From: Methanoregula sp. UBA276
GTDB taxonomy: Archaea; Halobacteriota; Methanomicrobia; Methanomicrobiales; Methanospirillaceae
NCBI GenBank assembly: GCA_002508495.1
Contig: DANA01000100.1
Location: forward strand, 12,710 to 27,619
DNA length: 14,910 nucleotides
Direction of reading: 5' to 3'
This document shows, in pieces, positions 6,436 through 12,533 of the stretch (the stretch's first letter is position 1; each line of letters starts with the position of its first letter). The notes beneath the pieces were generated by a model. The model saw only the letters and a program-made list of their open reading frames with translations. It searched no databases and had not been told where the DNA came from. The position numbers were made by a program, and so were the translations under genes.

Positions 6436-7003
6436 GAGCGGAGGGTCCCAGAGCTTTGTACTAAGTTAGGGTTTTCTTTCTTTTTCTGGTTGTTGCTCTG
6501 CCCGGGGAGGGTTTCATCCCTTTGTGTAACACCGGTGATACGCAAGAGGGCCTTGTTTACCATTTTCCTGATTCCATGATACACAATGAGGATCACCCGG
6601 AAAGAAAAGGGAAGCCGGTCGCGGAGCTGTGCGAGCACGGCGAAGTCGTGCGAAGTGTGCGACGCGGGCGGCGATCTCCTGCTGCTGTTCGGGACATGCC
6701 GGTGACGCTCGGTCATGTTCACTAGTCCTCGCTGAGGCTCCGACTCGCTTCACATCACTTCGCTGCTTTCCGGAGCTTCCTGTTGATAGGATGACCCCCT
6801 CTGGCTTGTCGCGCTGTTCTTTGCGACGGCGGCCCCTCCCACCTTTCGTAAGCGATGGGCAATAATAGCGATAAGGAGGGAGGTCGGTTTCAGGGAATGG
6901 GGGTGGACAAAACGACGATTATCGGATGCATCAGCAGACGGTCGCCCGCTCTGTCGCGTGAATTATCGGGATGAGGGGTTCTTGCCTTTTTCCCCCACGT
7001 GAA
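6436..7003. other. gene-free stretch with GC-rich imperfect repeats
   Basis: Frames here give only low-complexity products. From 6436 to 6600 I see a pyrimidine-rich run and nothing clear. From about 6617 to 6680 the sequence is a run of 9-10-base units led by GCG (GCGGAGCTGT, GCGAGCACG, GCGAAGTCGT, GCGAAGTGT, GCGACGCGG), including a hairpin GTCGTGC-GAAGT-GTGCGAC. A reverse-sense echo rich in CTCGCT, CTCCG and CTTCGC runs from about 6726 to 6780. ATTATCGGATG and ATTATCGGGATG recur about 43 bases apart near 6918 and 6961. No promoter or RNA gene can be assigned. Confidence 0.45.
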
Positions 7004-7648
7004 TCAGCGGTTTTCCTTCACCCACCGGCACATCCCCTTAATCACGCACTCAGCACAAAGCGGCTTCTTCGCATCGCAGGTCGCCCGCCCGTGCGCAATC
7101 AGGACATCGGTTACGTCACCCCAGTCTTTTTTTGGGAAGAGGGCCATCAGGTCCTTCTCGATGACGGTCACGTTGTCCGTGGCGGAAAACCCGATCCGCT
7201 GGGCAAGCCTGCGGACGTGCGTGTCAACGGCAACCCCCTCGTTCTTCCCGAGCGCATGGTAAAGCACGATGTTTGCCGTCTTCCGGCCAACGCCCGGGAT
7301 TTTCAGGAGCTCGTCCATGGTTGCCGGCACACTACCGCCAAAATCGTCGAGCAGGGCCTGTGATGCGGCGATGATGTTCTTCGCTTTCGCGTGGTAGTAC
7401 CCGAGACTGTGAATGATCTCCTCCACATCCTCCTGTTTTGCTATCGCAAGTTTTGCCGGTGTCGGGTACCTGCCAAAGAGTGCGGGTTTGACCTTCAGGA
7501 CTGCCTTGTCCGTGGTCTGGGCGGAGAGGATGGTTAAGATGATGACCTCAAAGGGCGTGCCGCGGCAGATCTTCCCCGCCGGTTCGCGGGCATCGGGATA
7601 CGTTTGTACAAGAAGAGAATAGACTTTTTTCGCGTCCCGCTGGTTCAT
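7004..7648 (-). CDS. nth: endonuclease III, DNA glycosylase/AP lyase
   Basis: A base-excision-repair enzyme that removes oxidised pyrimidines and cleaves the abasic strand. It has 214 residues, close to the E. coli length of 211. The helix-hairpin-helix LLKIPGVGRKTANIV (114-128) carries the catalytic lysine K123; the catalytic aspartate is D142 in VDTHVRRL. The C-terminal [4Fe-4S] motif C-X6-C-X2-C-X5-C is intact (C191, C198, C201, C207). The open frame extends upstream through the tRNA gene, but the protein family begins at MNQRDAKKVY, so the start is ATG 7648. This ATG is separated by only five bases (TCCTT) from the discriminator base of tRNA-Pro on the same strand, and no separate promoter fits between, so nth is probably co-transcribed with the tRNA and released by tRNA 3' processing. 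Confidence 0.96.
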   Translation of the reverse strand: MNQRDAKKVYSLLVQTYPDAREPAGKICRGTPFEVIILTILSAQTTDKAVLKVKPALFGRYPTPAKLAIAKQEDVEEIIHSLGYYHAKAKNIIAASQALLDDFGGSVPATMDELLKIPGVGRKTANIVLYHALGKNEGVAVDTHVRRLAQRIGFSATDNVTVIEKDLMALFPKKDWGDVTDVLIAHGRATCDAKKPLCAECVIKGMCRWVKENR

Positions 7649-7653
7649 AAGGA

Positions 7654-7728
7654 TGGGGCAGGGCGGATTCGAACCGCCGTCAAAGCGTCCCAAACGCTCT
7701 AGGATGGACCAGGCTACCCTACTGCCCC
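7654..7728 (-). tRNA. tRNA-Pro(UGG)
   Basis: The 75-nt cloverleaf has acceptor GGGGCAG/CTGCCCC with discriminator A, anticodon arm GAGCG-TTTGGGA-CGCTT with anticodon UGG (7690-7692), and T arm GGCGG-TTCGAAT-CCGCC. CCA is not encoded and there is no intron. The last base lies five bases before the nth start codon. Confidence 0.97.
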
Positions 7729-7753
7729 GTGCCATCATAGATGGGGCGGGGTG

Positions 7754-7762
7754 CTAAAAATA
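7754..7762 (-). promoter_or_regulatory. TATA box for tRNA-Pro (and probably nth)
   Basis: On the minus strand TATTTTTAG ends 25 bp before the tRNA 5' end. It is the only clear promoter upstream of the tRNA-nth pair. Confidence 0.65.
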
Positions 7763-7779
7763 CGTGATGGTAGCCGGAT

Positions 7780-7785
7780 AAAAAA
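7780..7785 (-). terminator. oligo-T terminator of pyrH
   Basis: T6 on the minus strand begins directly after the pyrH stop codon, separating it from the tRNA-Pro promoter. Confidence 0.6.
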
Positions 7786-8490
7786 TCAGATGGGGAGGGG
7801 CATTGTTTTCAGGTCCGAGACGATCGTCCCCTTCACGTTTCCGTCAAGGATCGCATCGGACAGGTTTGTTGGGTCCCTCCCGTCAAGGACAACGAGCGGG
7901 ATCCGGCTCCGCTCGACAACCCGGGCGGCGATGAGGTCGAGGACATTGTTCGAACCGGCCACGAGCGCCGTGCCCCCCACGATCCCGAGGAGCTTTTTTG
8001 GGGTGAGTGTCACAAACTTCGTTGCTTTCGGGTTCTTCTTCGGGTCTTCGGAATACACGCCGTCAACGGACGTTGCATTGATAAAGACCGATGCGCCAAC
8101 CCGCTCGGCAAGGACGGCGGCAACCGCGTCCGTGGTCTGCCCGGGCGTGATCCCGCCCATGATAACGATCCTGTTCGATTCGCCAAACCGTATTGCCTCG
8201 GTATGGGTTTTGGCTACTTCCGGGTAAGCATCCCCGCCCAGCGCCGCAATGAGGAGCGTTGCATTCAGCCGGGTAATGAGGATCCCGATCTCGTCCGATG
8301 TCCCCTCGTCGATACCCAGGTTCCGGGAGACCTCAATGTACCGGCGGGCCTCTCCGCCCCCGCCCACGACAACGTAGAGCCGGCACTTCGTTGCAATCTT
8401 TTGTAAAACCGGGACATAATCCTTGATCCGGTGGTTCTCCAGTTCGGGGATCAGGATGGAACCGCCCAGCGAGATGACGACCGTCTTCAT
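7786..8490 (-). CDS. pyrH: archaeal UMP kinase
   Basis: Phosphorylates UMP to UDP with ATP in pyrimidine nucleotide synthesis, in the cytoplasm. The 234 residues form an amino-acid-kinase fold: N-terminal MKTVVISLGGSILIP (glycine-rich phosphate loop), VVVGGGGEARRY (40-51), a nucleotide-binding stretch FINATSVDGVYSEDPKKNPKA (about 136-156), and a C-terminal IVGGTALVAGSNNVLDLIAA. The sequence and length match the archaeal subgroup rather than the bacterial hexameric enzyme. It is divergent from a Zn-ribbon gene, with 41 bp between the chosen starts. There is no Shine-Dalgarno before the ATG, so the mRNA is probably leaderless. The functional link with carAB elsewhere in the window is the pyrimidine pathway, but the genes are not in one operon. 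Confidence 0.96.
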   Translation of the reverse strand: MKTVVISLGGSILIPELENHRIKDYVPVLQKIATKCRLYVVVGGGGEARRYIEVSRNLGIDEGTSDEIGILITRLNATLLIAALGGDAYPEVAKTHTEAIRFGESNRIVIMGGITPGQTTDAVAAVLAERVGASVFINATSVDGVYSEDPKKNPKATKFVTLTPKKLLGIVGGTALVAGSNNVLDLIAARVVERSRIPLVVLDGRDPTNLSDAILDGNVKGTIVSDLKTMPLPI

Positions 8491-8492
8491 TG

Positions 8493-8509
8493 CACTAGTT
8501 TTTGTAGTG
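8493..8509. promoter_or_regulatory. short palindrome in a divergent promoter region
   Basis: CACTA-GTTTTTG-TAGTG lies two bases upstream of the pyrH ATG and about 22 bp upstream of the chosen start of the Zn-ribbon gene. It could be an operator or a TATA region shared by both genes. Five-base arms can arise by chance. Confidence 0.3.
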
Positions 8510-8531
8510 GATGCACATAGAGTTGTTTACT

Positions 8532-8726
8532 ATGTTCTACTGTCCGAAATGCAAAAGCCAGCAGATCTTTCCCGAAGTCGGGGGATATGTCGGCTCCATC
8601 TATATCTGCAAGGACTGTGGGTACCGGGGCTCGTTCGTGCTCGAAGTCGACTCCCCGGAAGGGATCAAAAATGTGGAGAGGGAGGAACGGGCACCGAAGA
8701 AGCCCCTCCGCACCCCCACCAAATAA
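8532..8726 (+). CDS. small zinc-ribbon protein
   Basis: Encodes 64 residues from ATG 8532; an in-frame ATG at 8511 would add seven. I prefer 8532 because the zinc ribbon starts immediately there (MFYCPKCKSQ), as is usual for such archaeal proteins; neither start has a Shine-Dalgarno. Two CXXC pairs (C4/C7 and C26/C29) would bind one Zn. The C-terminal third is charged and Lys/Arg-rich (EREERAPKKPLRTPTK), which would suit nucleic-acid binding. The stop codon is 12 bp before the radical SAM gene, so they are probably co-transcribed. Its role is unknown; TFIIS- or ribosomal-like zinc ribbons are structural relatives at most. Confidence 0.8.
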   Translation: MFYCPKCKSQQIFPEVGGYVGSIYICKDCGYRGSFVLEVDSPEGIKNVEREERAPKKPLRTPTK

Positions 8727-8738
8727 GGACAGACCGGT

Positions 8739-9752
8739 ATGCATGAGGCACGCCAGTACCAAAAACTTGACAATAACGCGGTGAAGTGCTCGCTGTGCAG
8801 CCACCGCTGCACGATCCCGGACGGAAAACACGGTATCTGCGGGGTACGCTGGAACGAGCACGGGGTTCTCGATGCCAGGACGTACGCGAAGATCAGCGCC
8901 GAAGCCGTTGATCCCATCGAGAAAAAACCCCTCTTCCATTACCTGCCCGGCACCCTCGCCTACTCTCTTGGCGGTATCGGCTGCAACTTCCACTGCCGCC
9001 ACTGCCAGAACTGGCACATCTCCCGCGCTACGCTCGAAGAGGCTCACCTCCGTACGCTCTCCCCCAACGAAGGAGTCAGCCGGGCTGTGGCAGGCGGGTG
9101 TGCGTCCATTGCCTGGACCTACAACGAGCCGACCATCTGGCACGAGTATGCCCTTGACATGGGGTTGCTTGCACGGGCGCAGGGGCTCGGGACAATCTAT
9201 GTCACGAACGGGTATATCACCGAAGAAGCCCTCCGCGAGCTTGCGCCCATGCTCGGGGCGTTCCGGGTCGACATCAAGGCCTTCACCGATGAGTTTTACA
9301 AGAAAGTCTGCGGGGCGCACCTCCAGCCGGTGCTCGATGCTGCGGTCATCGCCCGCGAACTGGGCATGCACATCGAGACCGTGACCCTTGTCATCCCCGG
9401 CCTCAACGACAGCATGGAGGAGCAGGAAGCTCTCATCCGCTGGGTGATAGAAAACCTGGGGCCCGACACGCCGATGCACTTCACGGCTTTCCATCCGGAC
9501 TACAACATGACCGACCGCGGGGCAACGCCGGTTGCCACGCTGGAGAAGATCTACCGCAGGGCAAAAGAGATGGGCATACGGTACCCGTATGTCGGAAACG
9601 TCTTCCGGCACGAGTACGAGAACACGTTCTGCCCTTCGTGCGGGGCAGTGCTGATCGAGCGCAGGGGATATTCCTGCCGGTTTGAGGGACTGGACGGGAC
9701 CCGGTGCAGGAACTGTGGCGAAAAGATCGCCGTGGTGAGAGATGTCCGCTGA
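8739..9752 (+). CDS. amrS: AmmeMemoRadiSam system radical SAM enzyme
   Basis: Encodes 337 residues of the PflA-like radical SAM family (COG1180). The radical SAM cluster is C82-X3-C86-X2-C89 in CNFHCRHCQNW. An N-terminal cysteine group (C17, C20, C24, C34, in KCSLCSHRC and GICGVR) and a C-terminal zinc ribbon (C298/C301 and C323/C326) are also typical. TYNEPTIWHEY, YVTNGYIT and VTLVIPGLNDS are core barrel motifs. The family is named after its frequent partners Memo and AMMECR1, neither of which is in this window, and its substrate is unknown. A weak AAGGA precedes the ATG. The last 11 bases overlap the Mut7-C gene, so the three genes from 8532 to 10239 are likely one operon. It could be misread as pyruvate formate-lyase activase, but no pflB-like gene is nearby. 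Confidence 0.92.
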   Translation: MHEARQYQKLDNNAVKCSLCSHRCTIPDGKHGICGVRWNEHGVLDARTYAKISAEAVDPIEKKPLFHYLPGTLAYSLGGIGCNFHCRHCQNWHISRATLEEAHLRTLSPNEGVSRAVAGGCASIAWTYNEPTIWHEYALDMGLLARAQGLGTIYVTNGYITEEALRELAPMLGAFRVDIKAFTDEFYKKVCGAHLQPVLDAAVIARELGMHIETVTLVIPGLNDSMEEQEALIRWVIENLGPDTPMHFTAFHPDYNMTDRGATPVATLEKIYRRAKEMGIRYPYVGNVFRHEYENTFCPSCGAVLIERRGYSCRFEGLDGTRCRNCGEKIAVVRDVR

Positions 9753-10239
9753 CACAAAAACCGAACCACGGTTCATCACGGATCGCATGCTCGGCCCCCT
9801 CACCCGATATCTCCGGTTCATGGGCTATGATACCATGAGCGCGAACAGCCTTGAAGTGGGGAGACCGGACGAGGACACCGTCCTTCTCGACCTGGCCTTA
9901 CAGGAAGGCCGGATCCTCCTTACCTGTGATGCCGAACTTGCACGGCGGGGAAAGGAACAGGCGGTCCTCATCGTATCCACGGACGTTATGGCGCAGGTCC
10001 GCCAGCTCGTCGATGCCGGTCGTATCGAGCGCCGGCTGAGCCTGAGCCGGTGTTCGCTCTGCAACACACCCCTGCGCGGGGCAAACACCTGCGAGGTTGG
10101 CGGGGCAGACTACGCCCCGAAAGACTGGCGGGATCTCACCTTTTACTGGTGCGAGCGGTGTCACAAACTCTACTGGAACGGCTCGCACGGAAAACAGCTG
10201 GAGGAGCGGATACTGGGAGAAAAGGAAGATGCTGCATAA
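9742..10239 (+). CDS. Mut7-C (PIN-like) RNase domain protein
   Basis: Encodes 165 residues of the Mut7-C/DUF82 family (COG1656), which has a PIN-like nuclease fold. Acidic residues expected to bind metal are D14 (FITDRMLG), the D43-E44-D45 group and D63 (LLTCDAELARRG). LGPLTRYLRFMGYD (17-30) is the family hallmark. The C-terminal part holds a zinc ribbon with C104/C107 and C137/C140 (CSLC, CERC). The gene overlaps the 3' end of amrS by 11 bases, so translation is probably coupled. An RNase role is inferred from the fold; the target is unknown, with RNA or tRNA processing the usual guess. Confidence 0.9.
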   Translation: MSADTKTEPRFITDRMLGPLTRYLRFMGYDTMSANSLEVGRPDEDTVLLDLALQEGRILLTCDAELARRGKEQAVLIVSTDVMAQVRQLVDAGRIERRLSLSRCSLCNTPLRGANTCEVGGADYAPKDWRDLTFYWCERCHKLYWNGSHGKQLEERILGEKEDAA

Positions 10240-10333
10240 GGTGCCGGAATGATGGTACGCAAGAGGAATCTTTTTGGGTATTCCTGGTACAAAAACCCGC
10301 CCCTCTTCTCGGTTCAGGAGAATCCGGTGCTGG

Positions 10334-11113
10334 TCAGATCTCTTTTACCAGTACCCGGAAGAATTCGTCCGCAGCGTACCGCTCTGCCCACGGGCGGTGG
10401 CCGCATCTCTCGAGCAGGACAAAGCGGAAATCCGCAAGCACCGTTGTCAGCGGATCCCTGACCCCTTCTGCGGGGTGCGGATCAAAATCCCCGTGGATAG
10501 CCACAACCGGACACCGGATGGTCTTTCCCATGCGGAGGATCTCTCCTTCTCTGCGCAGGTCCGAGGCTTCATCCCAGACCCCGCTGAAAACATCGTACTG
10601 GCAGTGGAAGCATTCGTCCGTAAGGCTCGCGGGATCATAGGCATCGGCCCGCGCAAGCAAGTGGCCGAGATCGGCAAGAATGCGGTCCTTGTCCGCCGCG
10701 TCTTCACGGTTCAGCGCGGCAAGGAGAGACTGGGCCGTTTCCCGCTGCTTCCGGTCCAGCCGCTGCATCCGCATCTGGGTGATAGCGGGGGCATACCGCT
10801 CCTCGAACGGTGCGCTGCTGACCAGTACCAGTTTCTTCACGAGTTCCGGGTAACGGGCAGCAACGATCCAGGACAGAAACGCTCCCCACGAGAACCCGAT
10901 CAGGACGACCGGCAGCCGGGCCAGTTCTTCAAGGGTTGAACGCAGTTCCTCCACCTGCCCCGCAAGGGTGGTTCCGGTCTGGAACGGTTCGAGAATGCTG
11001 GTCATTGCAGCAAGCTCCCGCGCAACCGGTGCCATCTCGCCAGGCGCTCCCGGACCCCCGTGGATGACCGCTACAGAATATGGCCCGTGCCCCCATTTCC
11101 GTACCGGTCTCAT
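10334..11113 (-). CDS. alpha/beta hydrolase
   Basis: Encodes 259 residues of the alpha/beta-hydrolase fold. The oxyanion-hole segment is HGGPG (18-22), the nucleophile S75 lies in the elbow GFSWG (73-77), and the likely acid and base are D209 in HGDFD and H239 in ERCGHRPW. A variable lid occupies about 105-185. HGGPG also occurs in proline iminopeptidases, but the substrate cannot be read from the sequence. The open frame extends to 11224; I place the start at ATG 11113 because a TATA box sits 25 bp upstream and the fold begins there, making a leaderless mRNA likely. No signal peptide is seen. It is convergent with the Mut7-C gene; the 94-bp gap holds an AGGAAT/ATTCCT inverted repeat and T5 runs on both strands. 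Confidence 0.88.
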   Translation of the reverse strand: MRPVRKWGHGPYSVAVIHGGPGAPGEMAPVARELAAMTSILEPFQTGTTLAGQVEELRSTLEELARLPVVLIGFSWGAFLSWIVAARYPELVKKLVLVSSAPFEERYAPAITQMRMQRLDRKQRETAQSLLAALNREDAADKDRILADLGHLLARADAYDPASLTDECFHCQYDVFSGVWDEASDLRREGEILRMGKTIRCPVVAIHGDFDPHPAEGVRDPLTTVLADFRFVLLERCGHRPWAERYAADEFFRVLVKEI

Positions 11114-11137
11114 ATAGGTATGGTTGGGCCAGACAAG

Positions 11138-11145
11138 TACAAATA
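11138..11145 (-). promoter_or_regulatory. TATA box of the alpha/beta hydrolase gene
   Basis: On the minus strand TATTTGTA ends 24 bp before the ATG at 11113, consistent with a leaderless transcript. Confidence 0.6.
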
Positions 11146-11241
11146 CTCCGCGGTACTGTCCGGCGATGTTTTTTTCGGGTGAATGAGGGGGACTGAACCA
11201 GAAAAGATCCCCGGGTCCTTGCACCCTGAAAAGAAATCCCC

Positions 11242-11580
11242 TTACAGTTCTTTATCGATCTCGGTTTTGATCCGGTCAAGGGCGATCCGCCCGATCTTTG
11301 TCACGCGCCCGTTGACGAGTACCATGGGAATGGGGGGGTGGTCGTTCTCGACGATCGCCCGGATATGGTCTGGGACACCATCATCGACCAGCGTGAGTTT
11401 CAGGGAGACCCTGTCCCCATAGATCTTCACAAGTACCCGTTTCAATTCCTCAAATGCATCGGCAAGTTTTCCTGAGAGATAGCAGCCCGTAAGGCCACAG
11501 GTGCGGTTTTCATCGCAGGGGAACGGTGAGCACTCGGATCTCTTCAGGCCGACAACCTCTATCTGGACGGGAACAGTCAT
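11242..11580 (-). CDS. small cysteine-rich protein, possibly thioredoxin-like
   Basis: Encodes 112 residues from ATG 11580; the open frame continues to a TTG at 11628, but a TATA-like CAAATAACA about 24 bp upstream favours the ATG. After a first strand (VPVQIEVVGL) come four cysteines C17, C22, C28 and C33 (C-X4-C-X5-C-X4-C). The rest resembles the second half of a thioredoxin fold: a helix, LKLTLVDD, then PMVLVNGRVTKIG with a candidate cis-proline before a C-terminal helix. No CXXC is present. Four cysteines could hold a metal or Fe-S cluster or form disulfides. It lies downstream of FTR-rubredoxin on the same strand but behind an oligo-T terminator, so it probably has its own transcript. 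I do not recognise a named family. Confidence 0.75.
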   Translation of the reverse strand: MTVPVQIEVVGLKRSECSPFPCDENRTCGLTGCYLSGKLADAFEELKRVLVKIYGDRVSLKLTLVDDGVPDHIRAIVENDHPPIPMVLVNGRVTKIGRIALDRIKTEIDKEL

Positions 11581-11626
11581 GTCCGGAATATTATCCCGGA
11601 TGTTATTTGAGGATTGGGAAATGACC

Positions 11627-11632
11627 AAAAAA
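11627..11632 (-). terminator. oligo-T terminator after FTR-rubredoxin
   Basis: T6 on the minus strand starts ten bases after the stop of the FTR-rubredoxin gene, upstream of the TATA-like sequence of the following cysteine-rich gene. Confidence 0.55.
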
Positions 11633-11642
11633 GGAACCGTGT

Positions 11643-12158
11643 TCAGATGAACCGTTCAAACCGGTCTTTCTTCACCTTGCAGATCGGGCAGGTGTCCGGT
11701 GGCTGGTTGCGGGCACAGAGATACCCGCAGACCCGGCACCGCCAGACCGGCAGGGGGAGGGTCATGACCGGGCCGGTAGCTACCGTATGGACGACCGCTT
11801 CTTTTCGCCGCTCCGAGCGCGGGGGACGGCGATCCGGGATCGGCGGGGGCTGCTGTTTTCCCTCTGCAACAGCATCGCTGACATACAGGGCACAGTAACA
11901 CGCGCCGTACTCTGAGAGGTCGGGGTCACGGTAGTCGCACGGGCAGACAATGTCGAGGTCCTCGGCACTTTTTCCGCTGGCAAGACGGCAGGGGCACGCA
12001 CGGTAGCCGTACCGCTGTTCGTTTTTCAGGATGCCGCGGATGAGATTTTTGGTGAAATCACTATCCGGATTGAACCGGTATCCCCCGTCTTCTGCTTCCT
12101 GTTTCAGGACACGGTAGAGCCGGTCGACATCGCTCTCGCTCACACCGGTGAAGCTCAT
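11643..12158 (-). CDS. ferredoxin:thioredoxin reductase catalytic domain fused to rubredoxin
   Basis: Encodes 171 residues. The FTR catalytic domain (about 5-100) has the six cysteines as CPC (C55/C57), CPC (C72/C74) and CYC (C87/C89), which hold a [4Fe-4S] cluster beside an active-site disulfide. A Pro/Arg-rich linker (about 101-135) joins it to a rubredoxin-like domain (138-171) with CXXC pairs C141/C144 and C157/C160 for one Fe. This fusion is known in methanogens as ferredoxin:disulfide reductase, which passes ferredoxin electrons to protein disulfides. The start ATG overlaps the stop of the glutaredoxin gene (ATGA), which points to coupled translation and to that glutaredoxin as a likely electron acceptor. 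That pairing is an inference. Confidence 0.93.
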   Translation of the reverse strand: MSFTGVSESDVDRLYRVLKQEAEDGGYRFNPDSDFTKNLIRGILKNEQRYGYRACPCRLASGKSAEDLDIVCPCDYRDPDLSEYGACYCALYVSDAVAEGKQQPPPIPDRRPPRSERRKEAVVHTVATGPVMTLPLPVWRCRVCGYLCARNQPPDTCPICKVKKDRFERFI

Positions 12159-12436
12159 GACCCCAGTGCCTCCCGGATCTCCTGCTCGCGGAACCCGACA
12201 ATCACCTTCCGGTCATCGATAACGAGGGTGGGAAAGGACCCCTGGGGATTGAATTTCTCCACCTGTGTTATTGCATCGTCCTGCTCGCTGCCTTCCAGGA
12301 GGTCAACATAGACAAAGTCGAACGCGACTCCCATCTGGCGGAGGAGTTCCTTGGTCTTGCCGCACCACCCGCAGGTGGAGAGTGCATAAAGCACCACGTT
12401 CCCTCTGTTCGTTCCGTCCACGTGTTCTGTTGCCAT
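12155..12436 (-). CDS. glutaredoxin-like protein
   Basis: Encodes 93 residues with a thioredoxin fold: VVLYALSTCGWCGKTKELL carries the redox pair C22/C25 (CGWC), FPTLVIDD places the cis-proline at P69, and the C-terminal helix is GFREQEIREAL. NrdH-type redoxins and glutaredoxins are its closest relatives by length and motif; CGWC differs from the CPYC of classical glutaredoxin. Being followed by FTR-rubredoxin with a 4-base overlap suggests reduction by ferredoxin through that enzyme rather than by glutathione, which archaea generally lack. Expression: TATA box at 12484-12494, and an AAGGAG Shine-Dalgarno at 12450-12455, 13 bases before the ATG, a slightly long spacing. Confidence 0.92.
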   Translation of the reverse strand: MATEHVDGTNRGNVVLYALSTCGWCGKTKELLRQMGVAFDFVYVDLLEGSEQDDAITQVEKFNPQGSFPTLVIDDRKVIVGFREQEIREALGS

Positions 12437-12483
12437 GAGTAAATTCCTGCTCCTTAACGGGTATGCATGGAGTTTGCGATACG

Positions 12484-12494
12484 AAATATTTAAA
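12484..12494 (-). promoter_or_regulatory. TATA box of the glutaredoxin/FTR operon
   Basis: On the minus strand TTTAAATATTT; it predicts a transcript start near 12463 and a leader of about 27 bases that includes the Shine-Dalgarno at 12450-12455. The inner AAATATTT is self-complementary. Confidence 0.65.
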
Positions 12495-12512
12495 CCCGGG
12501 GATGCAGGTAGG

Positions 12513-12518
12513 AAAAAA
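12513..12518 (-). terminator. oligo-T terminator of the ferritin-like gene
   Basis: T6 on the minus strand lies 15 bases after the stop of the ferritin-like gene and upstream of the glutaredoxin TATA box, so the two are probably separate transcripts. Confidence 0.55.
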
Positions 12519-12533
12519 GGAGGTTTGTTGCCT

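Noticed and set aside
6514..6753. minus-strand frames in the GC-rich stretch
   Set aside because: Arg/Ala/Ser/Pro-rich products encoded by imperfect short repeats, without a start signal or family resemblance.
8487..9821. 444-codon open frame on the minus strand
   Set aside because: It is antisense to the well-supported amrS gene and part of Mut7-C; GC-rich third positions keep the opposite frame open. The product has no motifs.
10249..10461. 70-codon + strand frame after the Mut7-C gene
   Set aside because: Most of it is antisense to the alpha/beta hydrolase 3' end, and the product shows no domain.
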